Shown one piece after another: positions 31,199 to 43,015 of a DNA stretch of 64,000 nt (positions are counted from its first letter, which is position 1; each line of letters starts with the position of its first letter). Where the stretch lies: contig NC_059072.1 of assembly GCF_020497125.1 (NCBI RefSeq), positions 53,726,697-53,790,696 on the forward strand. The letters are read 5' to 3'. The notes beneath the pieces were generated by a model. That model was not told where the DNA came from, did not search any database, and was given only the letters and a program-made list of their open reading frames with translations. Position numbers and translations under genes: made by a program. Origin of the DNA: Mauremys mutica (Eukaryota > Chordata > Testudines > Geoemydidae).

Positions 31199-31440
31199 CA
31201 ATGCACAGGAGGAGTTAAGATGAATTAACTAAAGGTGAGATGTTAAAGTACATTAAATTTCTGTGTGGACATGCTCAATCAGAAGTAAAGTGGCTTTACT
31301 TCATTTTAGCTTCTTTCTGTTTACTTCTGAATGAAAATGTCCACATGAGGGTTTTATGCACTTACGCGTATTAACTTCACACCCTTAGTTAATTGGTCTT
31401 AACTTTTCTGAGTGATCCCATGTAGACAAATCTTTGGTCT
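31199..31440. repeat. Palindromic MITE-like repeat
   Basis: Left GGAGTTAAGATGAATTAACT and right AGTTAATTGGTCTTAAC are inverted. Internal GAAGTAAAGTGG / TTTACTTC form a second dyad. Ends in CATGTAGACAAAT. Confidence 0.5.
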
Positions 31441-32123
31441 ATCCTGCTCCAATGGAATTTACATTCTTGTCATAACTGCACTGGGGTACTCTTCTGAAAT
31501 TATGGGTTCAGTCTTTGGGGATAACTTTGAAAGTCTCTCTCTCTTTGTCACTCCTTAGATGATTCTTACGAATAAACTTGAGCTTGATTCTGAACCCTGA
31601 CTGTATGATATGCACCACTTCATTCATTAAGCACAATGCTGGGCTTGTCCAGTGTTTTATTCAGTACAGGCTTTCTACTTTCATTATGCTGGGTTTGCAG
31701 TGTTAAAGCAGGTCATGGCTTTTAAAAGTCTTAGGCCTGGTCTACACTAGGACTTTAAATCAAATTTAGCAGCGTTAATTTGAATTAACCGCTCAACCGT
31801 CCACACTAGGAAGCCGTTTAATTCGACCTAGAGGGCTCTTTAGTTCGAATTCGGTACTCCACCCCGACGAGGGGAGTAGCGCTAAATTCGACATGGCTAT
31901 CTCGAATTAGGCTAGGTGTGGATGCAAATCGAACTTACTAGCTCCGGGAGCTATCCCACACTGCACCACTCTGTTGACGCTCTGGACAGCAGTCCGAGCT
32001 TGGATGCTCTGACCAGCCACACAGGAAAAGTCCCGGGAAAATTTGAATTCCTTTTCCTGTCTGGACAGTTAGAATCTCATTTCGTGGTTGGACATCGGGG
32101 CGAGCCCAGAAGCACCGGCAGCG

Positions 32124-32647
32124 ATGCAGAGCTCTCCAGCAGAGGAGTTCATGTAATCTCTGAATAGAAAGAGGGACCCAGCATAGACTGACCGGGAACT
32201 CTTGGATCTGATCGGTGTGTGGGGCGAGGAGTCTGTGCTTTCGGAGCTGCGCTCCAAAAAACGGAATGGAAAGACCTACGAGAAGGTCTCCAAAGCCATG
32301 AGAGACAGAGGATACAGCCGGGATGCCACGCAGCGCCGCGTGAAAATCAAGGACCCCAGACAAGGCTACCAAAAAATCAAGGCGGCAAACGGACGCTACG
32401 GAGCCTGCCACCACTGCCCCACCAGCGACCATGGACTCTGACGATGGGACAGTGTCAACGGCCAGTTCCTCAGCGATGTTCGCGGACGGGGAAGATGAGG
32501 AAGGGTTTGTGGAGGACGAGGCAGGCGACAGCGCTTACAACGCTGGTTTCCCCGACAGCCAGGATCTCTTCATCACCGTCACGGAGATCCCCTACCAACC
32601 GTCCCCGGCCATTAACCCGGACCCTGAATCAGGGGAAGGATCACTCG
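32124..32647 (+). pseudogene. Harbinger Myb/SANT-like protein, exon 1 (copy 1)
   Basis: ATG at 32124. The Myb/SANT-like DNA-binding domain is readable (LIGVWGEESVLSELRS, then YEKVSKAMRDRGY, then RVKIKDPRQGYQKIK). Stops occur at 32154-32156 (TAA) and 32184-32186 (TAG, where the family has Trp). The domain's end, usually a FYDELHAILG-like motif, is deleted with a frame change near 32400. An acidic part follows (DGEDEEGFVEDEAGDSAYN ... PDSQDLFITV). Exon ends at donor GTAAGTGC at 32648. In this superfamily the protein guides the transposase to the element ends and the nucleus. Confidence 0.8.
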
Positions 32648-32656
32648 GTAAGTGCT

Positions 32657-33004
32657 TTAACCATGTAAACTTTTATTCTTAATATAACAGGAATCTGAAG
32701 TATGTGAAAAGGAGGTCTCTCTATATATGCGGATAGAACAGAAATCCTCCTGGGAGATCTCCACGAAGCTCTCCTGGAGGTAATCGAAAAGCCTCCGCAG
32801 GAGGTTCCTGGGGAGAGCTGCCTTATTGGGTGCTCCGTGGCAGCACACTTTTCCGCGCGAGGCTTTCATGAGGTACTCAGGGAGCATTGCCTCCCCGAGC
32901 ACGGCTGCATAGGGCCCTGGTTTGTGCTGGCTTTCACGCAGCATGCGCTCTCTATCTTCTTCAGTGACCGTCCTCAGGGTGATCTCGCTCGGAGAGTCCT
33001 GCAT
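32657..33004 (-). CDS. Unrecognised ORF antisense in the Harbinger intron
   Basis: A 115-residue open frame from ATG at 33004 (MQDSPSEITLRTVTEEDRER), with LPEYLMKASRGKVCCHG and LLRRLFDYLQESFVEISQED. I do not recognise a domain. Its counterpart in copy 2 has one stop (TAA at 52220-52218) but is otherwise similar. It could be a captured fragment or a minor element gene. Confidence 0.35.
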   Translation of the reverse strand: MQDSPSEITLRTVTEEDRERMLRESQHKPGPYAAVLGEAMLPEYLMKASRGKVCCHGAPNKAALPRNLLRRLFDYLQESFVEISQEDFCSIRIYRETSFSHTSDSCYIKNKSLHG

Positions 33005-34578
33005 CTAATTAGGGGAATTACTGTAATGTTACGCCTGGTCCAGAGTATTTTTCAAAAAACTCCGGACAGACGGCATAGCACAGACTCAGCACGCTGCTGC
33101 GTGACGAGCGTAACGGAAAGCCAAAGAATCAAATGGACGCTCATGGAGGGAGGGGGGACTGAGGACGCAAGGTATCCCACAGTTCCTGCTGTCTCCGAAA
33201 AGCATTTGCATTCTTGGCTGAGCTCCAAATGCTTCTAGGGTCAAACACAGTGTCCGCGGTGGGTCAGGGCATAGCTCGGCAATTTACGCACCCCCCCCAA
33301 CCCCCAGAAGTGAAAGGGAAAACAATCCTCTGTTGACTCTTTTACATGTCACCGTATCTTTACTGAATGCTGAAGATAGATGTGATGGTGCAGCACTGAA
33401 CACCGACATCCTCACCCCCCCCACGCTATGGATGACTGATGGTGCAATATGGCTGGTATCCGTCCTCATCATCAGCCTATTGGCACATGGGGCAGTGCAA
33501 AAGGACTGGTAACCATGCGTACTAGCATCTGTGAGGTCGATCAAGGGCTCCTGGCCCTAATTTTTCCTGGTAGATGGTACAGTATGGCTGGTAACCGTCC
33601 TCATCATAGCAACAGGGGGCTGAGCTTCATCAGCCCCCACCCTTCATGTGTAAAGAAAAGATTCCATTGCCCCTGGACTAGCAGCAGGATGCTGGGCTCC
33701 TCTCCTCCACACTCCTTAATGTCCTATTTGGACTATCATAGCAACTGGAGGCTGCCTTCCACTCATTTCTCACTAACAAGGCACTGTGTCTTATTCCTGC
33801 ATTCTTTATTACTTCATCACACAAGTGGGGGGACAATGCTATGGTAGCCCAGGAAGGCTGGGGAAGAATGGAATGAACAGGTGGGGTTGTTGCAGGAGCA
33901 CCCCCTGTGAATAGCATTCAGCTCATAATCGATGCAGGATCTGACACAGAGCAGCTGTGCTCTCTGGTTCTCTGATACAGTGGTTCTCTAGTACACTTGC
34001 CCATATTCTAGGCAGGACTGATTCTATTTTTACATACCAAAAAGGAGGGATTGACTCAGGGAGTCATTCCCAATTTTGGCTTTTGCGCCCCTGGCTAAGA
34101 GCAGCCAGGGGCACTTATGACAGCAGCAAATGGCGCAGTGCAAAAGGACTGGTAACCATGCCCATCTTATTACCAATTTATGGTATGGTAGATGGTACAG
34201 TATGGCTGGTAACCATCTCTGCTATCATGCAAAAGCAAAAGCATTCTGCTGTGTAGCGCTGCTGGACCGCCTCTGTCAGCGGCATCTAGTACACATACGG
34301 TGACAGGCACAAAAGGCAAAATAGGCTCCATGGTTTCCACGCTCTGGCGTCTGCCAGGGAAATCCAGGGAAAACGGTCTTGAAATGATTGTCTGCTGTAG
34401 CTTTCCCGGAGGAAGGGATGACTGACGACATTTACCCAGAACCACCCGCGAAAATGGTTTTTGCCCCATCAGGCACTGGGATCTCAACCCAGAATTCACA
34501 GAGACAGACTACACTGTGTTCATTGTTCGCCAAAATTTATCTTTGCAAGGAATTCACTCCCTTTTTCCCATCACACAG

Positions 34579-35036
34579 CTTCGACTGTCTCCAGACCTGC
34601 CACAGCATCCCTCTCACAGAGGCTGGCAAAGATTAGGCGGCGAAAGAAAAAGACAGGGGACGAGATGTTCGCTGAAGTTAGGGGGTGCTCCCGAGACGAG
34701 GCGGACCAGCAGAGCCAGTGGAGGGAGACCCTCTCTCTGTACCAGCACTCACACAGCGAACGGGAGGAGAGGTGGCGTGAGGAAGACAAGCAGTCGACTC
34801 AAACGCTGCTTGGACTAATGAGGGAGCAAACGGACATGCTCCTGTGCCTTGTGCATGTTCTGCAGGACCTCAGGCAGGAGGACAGAGCCCCCCTGCAGTG
34901 TATCTGCAACCGCCCTCCCCCGCCACAAAGTCCCATACCCTCCTCACCCAAAATAACCAGAAGGAGAGGCGCCAGAGACCGTGTAAACTGTCACTGCACC
35001 CCAGCAGAGTGCTCAAGTACCGAAAAGCTCTCATAG
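34579..35036 (+). pseudogene. Harbinger Myb/SANT-like protein, exon 2 (copy 1)
   Basis: Acceptor CACACAG ends at 34578. The frame runs STVSRPATASLSQRLAKIRR through a basic and Glu/Arg-rich coiled-coil-like stretch (HSEREERWREEDKQS, LLGLMREQTDMLLCLVHVLQ) to a Pro/Arg-rich tail and stop. Intact in this copy, but the gene is dead because of exon 1. Poly(A) signals AATAAAAAA near 35116 and AATAAAG near 35643. Confidence 0.7.
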
Positions 35037-35784
35037 CCTAATTTTTGAGAAGTCCTTTCCTTCCCGCCTCACCCAAGCCCCCATCCCAGTTTCATCCCCT
35101 AACTGTCTAGTTGATAATAAAAAATACTTTTCTGTTAATTACTTTTTCCGTCATGTTCTTTTAGAGGAGACTGTGTTTGAAGGGGGGGAAGGGGGTTGGT
35201 AATTTGACAGGACAATCACCTTTACCAGGGTACAGACATGGGGGCAGGATCAGCAGCAGGTCACACACACACTGCAGTCAGTACGCACCCTGGTCGGTAT
35301 GGGAGGTGGTTTGCAGGTTCTGTGTGGGTGGGGGGGTACGTGACTTTGTAGCGGGGGAGGGGGGTTACAGATCTCATGCAACGGTCCCTGTCCTGGACCA
35401 CAGAGCCACGCAGCAGAGGAATCTGTATCCGTCCTCCCCCGCCAAAAGGCCACATAGCCCACGCACACAGAGTCCCAAAAAGGAGGGATGGCAGGCTCCG
35501 TTGAAACATCCAGTCCGGCACTGCAGACTGCTCTGGGAGCAGGAGCCTGTCATTCCTCGAGTTTACAGGCGGTCTTTACATCACCGCACACCCTACCCAG
35601 CACAGTCCGTGTCCCAGTTTCAACCCTGTAACGCAAAGTCATCAATAAAGAAACCTTTGTAAAGTTACAGTGGAACATGTATTTTATTTTTATACGTGTG
35701 TTGGAAGTTGGGGAAGCGGGGTGGGCGGGGTATGTAACTGCAGATGCTAGTCAACAGTAACTTGGTAAAGAAACAGGGGCAGGT

Positions 35785-36111
35785 TCAGCTTCTCTGTAAA
35801 GAAACTGAACAATCACAGGTCACGCTGCTCACTGCTCGCTGGTACTTGAAGAGTTCCTTGTCGCTGTGCAAGGCGCCTGCACAGAGCTTCACGAGCCAGG
35901 GCATTAGCGGGTAGGCTGGGTCCCCGACGATCACTATAGGCATCTGCACATCCCCAAGACTTATTTTGTGGTCCGGGAAGAAACTACCTTCCTGCAGGCA
36001 TCTAAACAGACCAGAGTACCTGAAAACAAGCACGTCATGAACTTTGCCTGGCCACCCGACGTTGATGTTGGTAAAACGTCCCCCATGGTCCACCAGTGCT
36101 CGCAGCACCAT
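35785..36111 (-). pseudogene. HARBI1-like DDE transposase fragment (copy 1)
   Basis: Minus-strand segment with FTNINVGWPGKVHDVLVF and VGDPAYPLMPWL, the block around the second catalytic Asp of PIF/Harbinger DDE transposases. The helix-turn-helix part, the first Asp motif and the last Glu motif are missing, so only about a quarter of the enzyme is left. Not functional. Confidence 0.8.
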
Positions 36112-36591
36112 TGAAAAGTAGCCCTATTTCTCAGCAGCTGACTGTGGAAGAGGTGGACGATAAGGTGCGAGGAGTTGACAACGGCCATAACTGCAGCGGG
36201 ATACGTGCTCAAAGTGCTGTGGCGCCCGCGCTATCACTGAGCAGAAAAGTGCACGAACAGATTGCCCGCAGGCGCTTTCAGGGAGGGAGGGAGGGCGTGA
36301 TTGACGGTTCAATGATGACAGTTACCCAAAACCACCCTCGACACATTTTTTCCCCCAGCAGGCATTGGGGGCTCTACCCAGCATTCCAATGGGCAGCGGG
36401 GAGTGCGGGAACTGTGGGATAGCTTCCCACAGTGCACCGCTTCCAAAGTCGACGCTGGCCCCGTTACTGTGGACTCAGACAGTCGAATTACTGTATTTAG
36501 TGTGGATACACAAATTCGACTTCATAAGGTCGATTCCACAAATTCGAATTAAGTAGATTCGAAATAGTCTTGTAGTGTAGACGTACCCTTA

Positions 36592-37195
36592 GTCATATAG
36601 TTTCTCAGTTCATAAGAAGACCTTTTCAAATGTTCTCTGGAGACATATCACACACTGGGGTATAGGTGGTGTGATGTAGTGGTCAGCTATCTTCAGTGAA
36701 ATTCCTGCAGGAAGTTGGGAGTGTGAACATTTTCTTCTGGTTCCCAGAATCACTCCTCTGGCCCATACATCTTCCTGGCTATCAGATACTGCAGCTTCCC
36801 CCTGAACCCTGTTGGGAGTCAAGGACCTGATGGACTTTATATTCCTCCTGCCTGGACTTTTATTGAGGCTGGAGGAGAGTCAACCCCATCAGGGAAGGGG
36901 TTGTCAATGAACAGCTTGAGGAGGGAAACATACAAGATGGAAAACATACAACATACAACATTAGAGATTCTAGGAGTTGAACCTTGAAGGACACTGGGTT
37001 TATTTGTTTGATGATCTGAAAAGGATTCAGGAATTGGTGGTTGAGCTTGGTAGTCCATTCTCAAGTCCTGCCAGACTTTATCTCCTACAGCAAGTCAGGA
37101 GTGGCTTGTCACATTTGGTTAGCATAATGCTTATAAATAAAAATTAAGAATAGTTTAAATTAGAAAATACAATAATGGCAGCTATAGGATTATGT
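36592..37195. other. No gene recognised
   Basis: Unique-looking sequence. Nothing supported. Confidence 0.5.
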
Positions 37196-37436
37196 AATGT
37201 AATGGGAAATTCTATAGGAATGTATGAGAGTCCATAGAAATTAATAGGGATGATGCAATCAAGGCAAGGTATTGCATCACTTCCTGTGGGGAATGATTCA
37301 GCAAAATCCCATAGAAATACATTATAGCCCATAGAAACAGGAGGGACTTCCAATCAGGAAGCAGCTAGGGTTCATCTAAAGGTCAGCTGAAAAAACCCAT
37401 AGGAATACATTGAGCCCATAGAAGTCTATGGGAGGA
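37196..37436. repeat. Irregular CCCATAGAA-motif cluster
   Basis: CCATAGAA or CCATAGGAA recurs at least five times with variable spacing, along with the complementary TCTATGGGA near 37424. Degenerate internal repeat next to the promoter-like unit. Confidence 0.5.
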
Positions 37437-37603
37437 GGAGAAGCTTTCTGTATACATGACTAATTAGCATACGCTAAACTCTGAATGCTGATTGGCTAAA
37501 CTTGAGTGTCGCGTTGGTACATGTGACATAAATTAGCATATGCAAATCCCCAAAAGCTAATTGGCTGAGTTATGATAAATTAATAACTAATGAGCTGGAA
37601 TCA

Positions 37604-37613
37604 TATATAAAGG
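37604..37613 (+). promoter_or_regulatory. TATA box, TATATAAAGG
   Basis: Strong TATA match about 60 nt upstream of a short ORF with an A-rich Kozak context. Confidence 0.5.
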
Positions 37614-37666
37614 CGACAACCAGCAGGCTAAAACCTTGTAGAGACAGGGACCTGAAGGAGAACAAA

Positions 37667-37888
37667 ATGCTGCAGGACACCTGGAAGGAAGAAGATGTTC
37701 ACAGAGCTGCGGCAAACACACCAACAGAACGCTGCTGGGTAAGAAAGCTAACTATTGCCTTACAGCAGCAGAAGGAGCTAGCTATCCATGATCACGAGCA
37801 TCGACAACGCTCACTAGCAGCCAGTGCTCTCAAAGCAGATACTGTGGAAGCAACATCACAAGCCACAAGTAATGGTTTTTGTAAGTAG
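37667..37888 (+). CDS. Small ORF of 73 aa in a promoter-like unit
   Basis: ATG in context ACAAAATGC after the TATA box. The product begins MLQDTWKEEDVHRAAANTPT and ends SNGFCK; no homology recognised. Its last codons overlap a strong splice donor, GTAAGTAG at about 37879, so the true reading may splice out before the stop. AATAAA signals follow near 38297, 38464 and 38620. Could be the first exon of a host gene, or the leader of an unidentified LTR element. Confidence 0.3.
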   Translation: MLQDTWKEEDVHRAAANTPTERCWVRKLTIALQQQKELAIHDHEHRQRSLAASALKADTVEATSQATSNGFCK

Positions 37889-38733
37889 CTAACGGCCCTT
37901 CTACCCTAGCAGCTTTAGCAGCACTGCAGCCCTCTCTCGCTTTCATCATTCTTAAGCAGCTCTTACAGCAACAGCCGCAATCCCCCCAGGTTCTGAGGTT
38001 GCTCTGGCAATGGCCGTTTCTGCCACTCCACCAGCAGGAGGCCACCACAGCAGCTACCACAGCAGCTACCAATGGCTTCCATATCTGTCATCTGAGGAGA
38101 AACTTTACCTCAGCAGAAGCAAGCAGCCACCCAATGCAGCCACTATCACTTGCGACTCACCACCTACGAACGTGATCTCTAGCTACTGACACAGCAGAAG
38201 GACCCTTGTAAGACAACTTGGAGGGACTTTTTAAGAAGGCTTCTATAAAATTTTAATTGTCTTTTATCATAACATGGCATATGGGTGTGAAGTGTAAATA
38301 AAGCTGGATGTTCGTGGTCTGAGTGACATCTTCCCCCTATCCATCCAATAGTTGCCTGATCAGCATTTGTTGGTTGGTTAGTGTTAAGTATTTAGTATCA
38401 AATGTTTAACTGATATAATGTCACATGTTTAATTGTTGTATTGGCATAAGGCATAGAGTGTTAAATAAATGATTATACTGTTATATTATGTGCCATAGAG
38501 TTAAACTGAAATTGTTACTGCAGTGTTGTGTTTTTATTTGCTGTGCCGCTTCATTCCCTTTTAAACTGTAACCCTGTCTTATCTATCCCTACTCTTTTAC
38601 TGTAACCACTCACTTCTAAATAAATATTATTTTTGTTCTTGAAAGATTTACTGCTTGACTGTCTATTCTTAATCAGAAAACTGTATCCATGTCCTTTCAA
38701 GGGAAAGTTAGCCAGTCGCGGCTTCCCTGGAAC
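37889..38733 (+). other. Downstream part of the promoter-like unit
   Basis: CAGCAG- and CCACCACAGCAG-rich text, then AT-rich sequence with three AATAAA poly(A) signals. No long ORF. Confidence 0.35.
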
Positions 38734-38737
38734 CTCC

Positions 38738-39229
38738 TGTTGCCGGCCAGAGGGCCCGAGGGGGGCAACAGCGGGGTTCGTTTCCCGGTGTGCATCGCAC
38801 TAATTAACACACCAGGGTGGAGAAGCAAACCAAGTTTATTTGAGCTCAAATAAGGTGCAAGGGAGAAATAGCAATCTCAAATCCTGCACACCCGCATGCA
38901 GGCGGGGTCCCAGTATTTATACCCCCTTTGTTTTTCTTTATCTGTACTTTCCCACTGTGTGGGCTATTTTCTCTTGCATATAACCTTGATTACAGCATCT
39001 GCTTTCCGCCTATTTTATCTAATATTGGCTGCATCTAGTGCTAACCGGCCTTGCAGCTGCTAGCAGTCAGCACATAGCACAGGAGGTTACAAAAGTTTAG
39101 TAAGGCTAACAGAAGCGCTTAACATGGAAGTACTTTAGTTCACATAGGCCTAGAGCAAGAAGACTTCATCGACACCTGTGGTCTTCCATCCTCCCGAGTT
39201 ACCTAGATTTATGCCTAGTGACACCAACA
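38738..39229 (-). repeat. Solo LTR, 492 bp
   Basis: TGTTGCC ... CCAACA ends with 4-bp duplication CTCC (38734-38737, 39230-39233). On the minus strand a TATA box GGTATAAATACTGGG (about 38920) is followed by AAATAAAC (about 38850), which sets the orientation. A 4-bp duplication fits a class I endogenous retrovirus type. Confidence 0.8.
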
Positions 39230-39233
39230 CTCC

Positions 39234-39744
39234 TTTAGGGTGGGCCACAACCTTAATTACCAGAATAGATACATTTATAAATAAAGGTTTTTAATTAAAA
39301 ACAGCATTTGTAAGCAATATCATTGGCTTAGTACAACTGGTTTCAATTCTTCCAGTAACAAGCTTTCTGGTAGGTCTGGATTAAATTAGGGATGAAAATT
39401 GAAATTTGATAAGAAGGGAATCTTCTGAGTTGAAGTGTGGGTCAAGTTGTTGTACACAAACTTGGCCATCACACTTTTCAGTTGAGTTTTTTCTGCAGCT
39501 CTAAGCAAATTTTTTTTTGTGGGGGTGCACTTATTTCTTAACTTAGTACATTTTGCATGTTATGCTGTACCCACTAAATACAGTCCTTGAATGGTGGCTT
39601 CTTTTTACTTTGGAATTATACAAATAAGTAACAGACATTGTTTTTCCCATGACCTTTCAGGAATCATTTCTATTTAGTTTGTTTCCTCCTCTACAACTTT
39701 GATTTGCTCTTTATGCTTTTTGCAGTCGTCCTTCAAGGTGGTAC
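39234..39744. other. No gene recognised
   Basis: AT-rich sequence without a supported feature. Confidence 0.5.
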
Positions 39745-40220
39745 ATTTCATATTCCTCTGGGAATTCTGCACCCAAAACAATTAAAAATTCTGCACACAA
39801 TATTTTAAAATCCTGCAAAATTCTGCATATTTTATTTGTCAAAATAACACAATATAATCACATCAGTTTCAATTACTTTGGTAATTTATTTCAAAATACC
39901 TGTCAGCAGCATGTCTGTAACAATCCAGACAACAAAAAAGATTCAGGAAATGTTTTTTGACAGATAGATTCCTTACTAGGCATATTAACAGAGAACTGAG
40001 TAATAATTCATTTAAACTACAATACAGAACCATATTTCCCACACTCTCAGATGAAGTGCAAAGGCTTAGGGGAGTCAGGGGCAACAGAGGGGCTGAGGGA
40101 GAGGGAAGTAATTTCTGGGAAGGAGGGTTGTTGGGTATGCCACCAGCATGTCAGCCCGCTTTTTGAAGAGGGATGTTATAGGATCAGTAGGTTAGAAAAG
40201 CCTTTGATGAATCAGTGATA
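39745..40220. repeat. Interspersed repeat, class uncertain
   Basis: Starts with repeated AAATTCTGCA-type text (TTCTGCACCC, TTCTGCACAC, TTCTGCATAT). The composition changes to GGGG-rich near 40070. I recognise it as a dispersed repeat by style only. No ends found. Confidence 0.35.
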
Positions 40221-40439
40221 AAAATTTGCAAACCTGAAGAACTGCTACACCCTAAGTATGTTCAAGGGCACCTTCCACTCAGTGATAGTGATACCCTTAC
40301 AGAGAGTTTCACTGGGGAGATGACCCAGCCCAGAAACTCCACACTATACTTGTCAAATTCACATTTCTTGGGTTTCTATACAGTTGATTTTGGCAAATCC
40401 AATCAATAACCACATACAGTGGTCATGGAGCTCTTGATT

Positions 40440-41660
40440 CTCAGGAAAAATGAGAATATTGTCTAAGAAAATGATCATGAATCGGTCAAGGGTATTTCTG
40501 AAGATGTTCATAAAATGCTGGAAAATAGTGACAGCATTTTATAGACCAAACAGCATAACCAGGTATTCAAAATGGCCATATCTGATTTGAAATACCATCC
40601 TCCATTCAACCCCCTGCCGGATTCTGCCCAAGTTGTATGCTGTCTGCAAGTCTAGCTTCATGAAGACCTGGGACAGAGTCTGTCCAGGAGTTTGTTTATG
40701 AGTTGAAGGGGTGTCAGTTATGGATGATGATCTTGTTTAGGGCTCAATAAATGATACAAGATCAGAGCGATTGACCCTTCTTAGCCACAAAGAAGATAGG
40801 TGCCCCCATTGGAGAAGTTGGAGGGTGGATGAACATCAGATACAAAGACACTCCCAAAGGACCTGCACCTTAGGTTTGTCTACAGTGTAAATGTGTCCAA
40901 AATGAACCTCTGTTCCTGACTGGAGGATGATGAGGTAATTGTATCTGCAGGGAGGTGGTAAAATATCCACCTTCTGTTTGTCAAATACATTGGCATATTC
41001 TCAATATTTCACAAGAATTCTGTCCGCTGCTGATGAACCTACAGTTTGTGACTCTGGATCATTAGGGGTCTGGAGCACCCTGCAGAGCTCGACTGCTCAT
41101 TGGATGGGGCTGGGAAGGCACGCTTATCAGCACTGTGAAGAACAGAAGAGTATAGACTGTGATTGCCATTTGATATAGGAGTCATTGGTGCATGTGGAGC
41201 GTGGATAACTCCAACTGCAAGATCTCATGATAACTAATGAGAATGATCTTTTAGGGGCTATCTGATGCATGATGGGGCCTGAAGAAAGGGGTGACCCACT
41301 GATAACCTTAATGATCTCAGGGAAGTCCTTGTAGAGGTTGGGAATCAAATCTCCTTAACACATGCCTGATCAAAGATTGGAGGCACCTGAGTCAACTAAT
41401 GCTTCTAAGTGGACATCAGGCATGGCAGGATGCTGGAAATGAAGAGGAAGACAAAAAGTGCTGATGTGTGGAATAGAAGCTGCTAAGATTCTAGCAGATA
41501 GGTGGCGGTGAGACTTGCTTATGCCCAACCAGAACCCCCTACTGGGGCTGGGCTCTGGAATTTCCCGACCAAGGGGTGGGCCAGCCCTTGGTCAGGCAAC
41601 CTGCTGTAATGTGGCTGTGCATCCCACAATACAGGCATGATCTGAATGTCTCACGATGGC
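40440..41660 (-). pseudogene. Ty3/Gypsy sushi-like (chromovirus) gag-pol remnant
   Basis: On the minus strand, in gag-to-pol order: a CCHC zinc knuckle CLYCGMHSHITAGC (about 41636-41594), a protease core LVDSGAS (about 41400), and reverse transcriptase with [42 protein letters not shown] and FLDNIL (40835-40440). The catalytic box reads LDN instead of LDD. Many stops and frameshifts occur and no LTRs were found. Sushi-type gags are the source of several domesticated vertebrate genes, but this copy is dead. Confidence 0.75.
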
Positions 41661-42290
41661 TGTTTTCATCAACAGAGAGATGGACTGGACTCGGTCAACT
41701 TGCGTCAACTCAGGATCTGGTAGGACAACTGAAGCTTGGGAGATGGAGGAGTTCTGACTGATGTGGATCAGGTAGCACATCATCTTTCTTGGGCCTTCTC
41801 CATTAATTGGTCATCAGTCCTAGTGCAAAGATCATTTACAGCTCCCATGCCAGACAGAGGTTCCACCCATGCTAGTTCATCTCTGACAGAGTAATTGAGC
41901 CCCAGACTAAAGTGGTTTTACTGAACAGCCTCATTCCAGTGGGTGCTCAAAGCCAGAAGGGGACACTTGTTTAATTTTTTATAGTACTGTCTTCTACTAG
42001 TCCCTTGGAAAAATAAGAACTGATCTAATTTTAAATAAAAATCTTCCTAATGATAAAAAATATGTTCTGGATATTAATATAACTATAGCCATGTAAACAC
42101 AGTAAGAGTTCCTTCTGAGAGCAGTATAATTGCTAACAGAGGCATTCTTGTGTATGGGACATTGGCAAAAAGAGTAAGGATTTATCAAAATCAAAAGCTG
42201 TATAGTTAAAGCACAACCCTTCTATAGTGGAGGGAGTTATAGCAATAGAAGTGCTTTAACAATTCAAGCATTTAGTATTTAAGTATACCT
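41661..42290. other. No gene recognised
   Basis: May include eroded gag of the Ty3 remnant up to about 41960. Otherwise AT-rich and unremarkable. Confidence 0.4.
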
Positions 42291-42299
42291 TATTCCCCT

Positions 42300-42456
42300 T
42301 CCCTTATAGGAATAAGTTATAAGGCACATTTATACCACTATAACTGCATCCATGTTAGAGGTTGTACCAGTATAACTATTTTGGTTTAAAAAAAAAAATC
42401 ACACCACCATAACTGAAGGAGTTATGCCAGTACAAAAACTGTAGACCAGGAATAAG
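42300..42456. repeat. MITE-like repeat with TATAACT motifs
   Basis: ACCACTATAACTGCATCC, CCAGTATAACTATTTTGG and CACCATAACTGAAGG resemble the Harbinger-type MITEs near 27050. Ends in CTGTAGACCAGG. Confidence 0.45.
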
Positions 42457-42857
42457 GATTCATTTATAGCTCATATAGCTAGAGCACTGGTGGGGAGTGT
42501 GTATGTAGGTAAAACATCCATATAGTAGTGCCTAGAGCTATGCTGTCTGCATTAAGTAGAGGCAGGAATAATAGCCATGGGTTATTGCATGGAATATACT
42601 TAACAAGCAACATTTAGAACACCTTTAAAATCATGCAACATAGACTGCTGCTAATGCTGGCCTTGGGACATTAGAAAATGAAGGATGACGACTGTGGGTG
42701 ACAGCTCCACTCCTTGAACATGATGAATTTTTCTTTTACAGGGGTAACGCTCATCTGGGCAGGAAACCTGTCTGAGACTATGGAAGAGACTCCCACAGGA
42801 ACTAAAGACCATCACAAAATGGGTGGCAGCGGGAGACTCTCTTTGGGGAGGTTAACC

Positions 42858-43015
42858 CCCAATGCGGCTGGAGGAGCCCTGGGCCAGCTGAAGCCCTGAA
42901 CCTTCCCCATCTCCATGGCCGGAGGAGCCCCAGGCCAGCCAGAGCCCTGAACCGCCCTTGTGGCCAGAGGAACCCCAGACCAGCCCGAGCCGCACCAGCT
43001 GAGACCCTGAGTTGC
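42858..43015. repeat. GC-rich tandem repeat, about three units
   Basis: Three imperfect units of about 45-52 bp containing GGCCGGAGGAGCCCCAGGCC and GAGCCCTGAACC. A small minisatellite. Confidence 0.6.

Larger units (their letters stand above)
31734..36588. mobile_element. PIF/Harbinger transposon, copy 1 (4.86 kb, defective)
   Basis: Ends GGCCTGGTCTACACTA and, inverted, TAGTGTAGACGTACCC. Flanked by TTA on both sides (31731-31733, 36589-36591), matching the 3-bp TWA target of PIF/Harbinger. Carries a plus-strand Myb/SANT-like gene in two exons, convergent with a minus-strand remnant of the DDE transposase. Closely similar throughout to 51172-56038. Confidence 0.88.
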
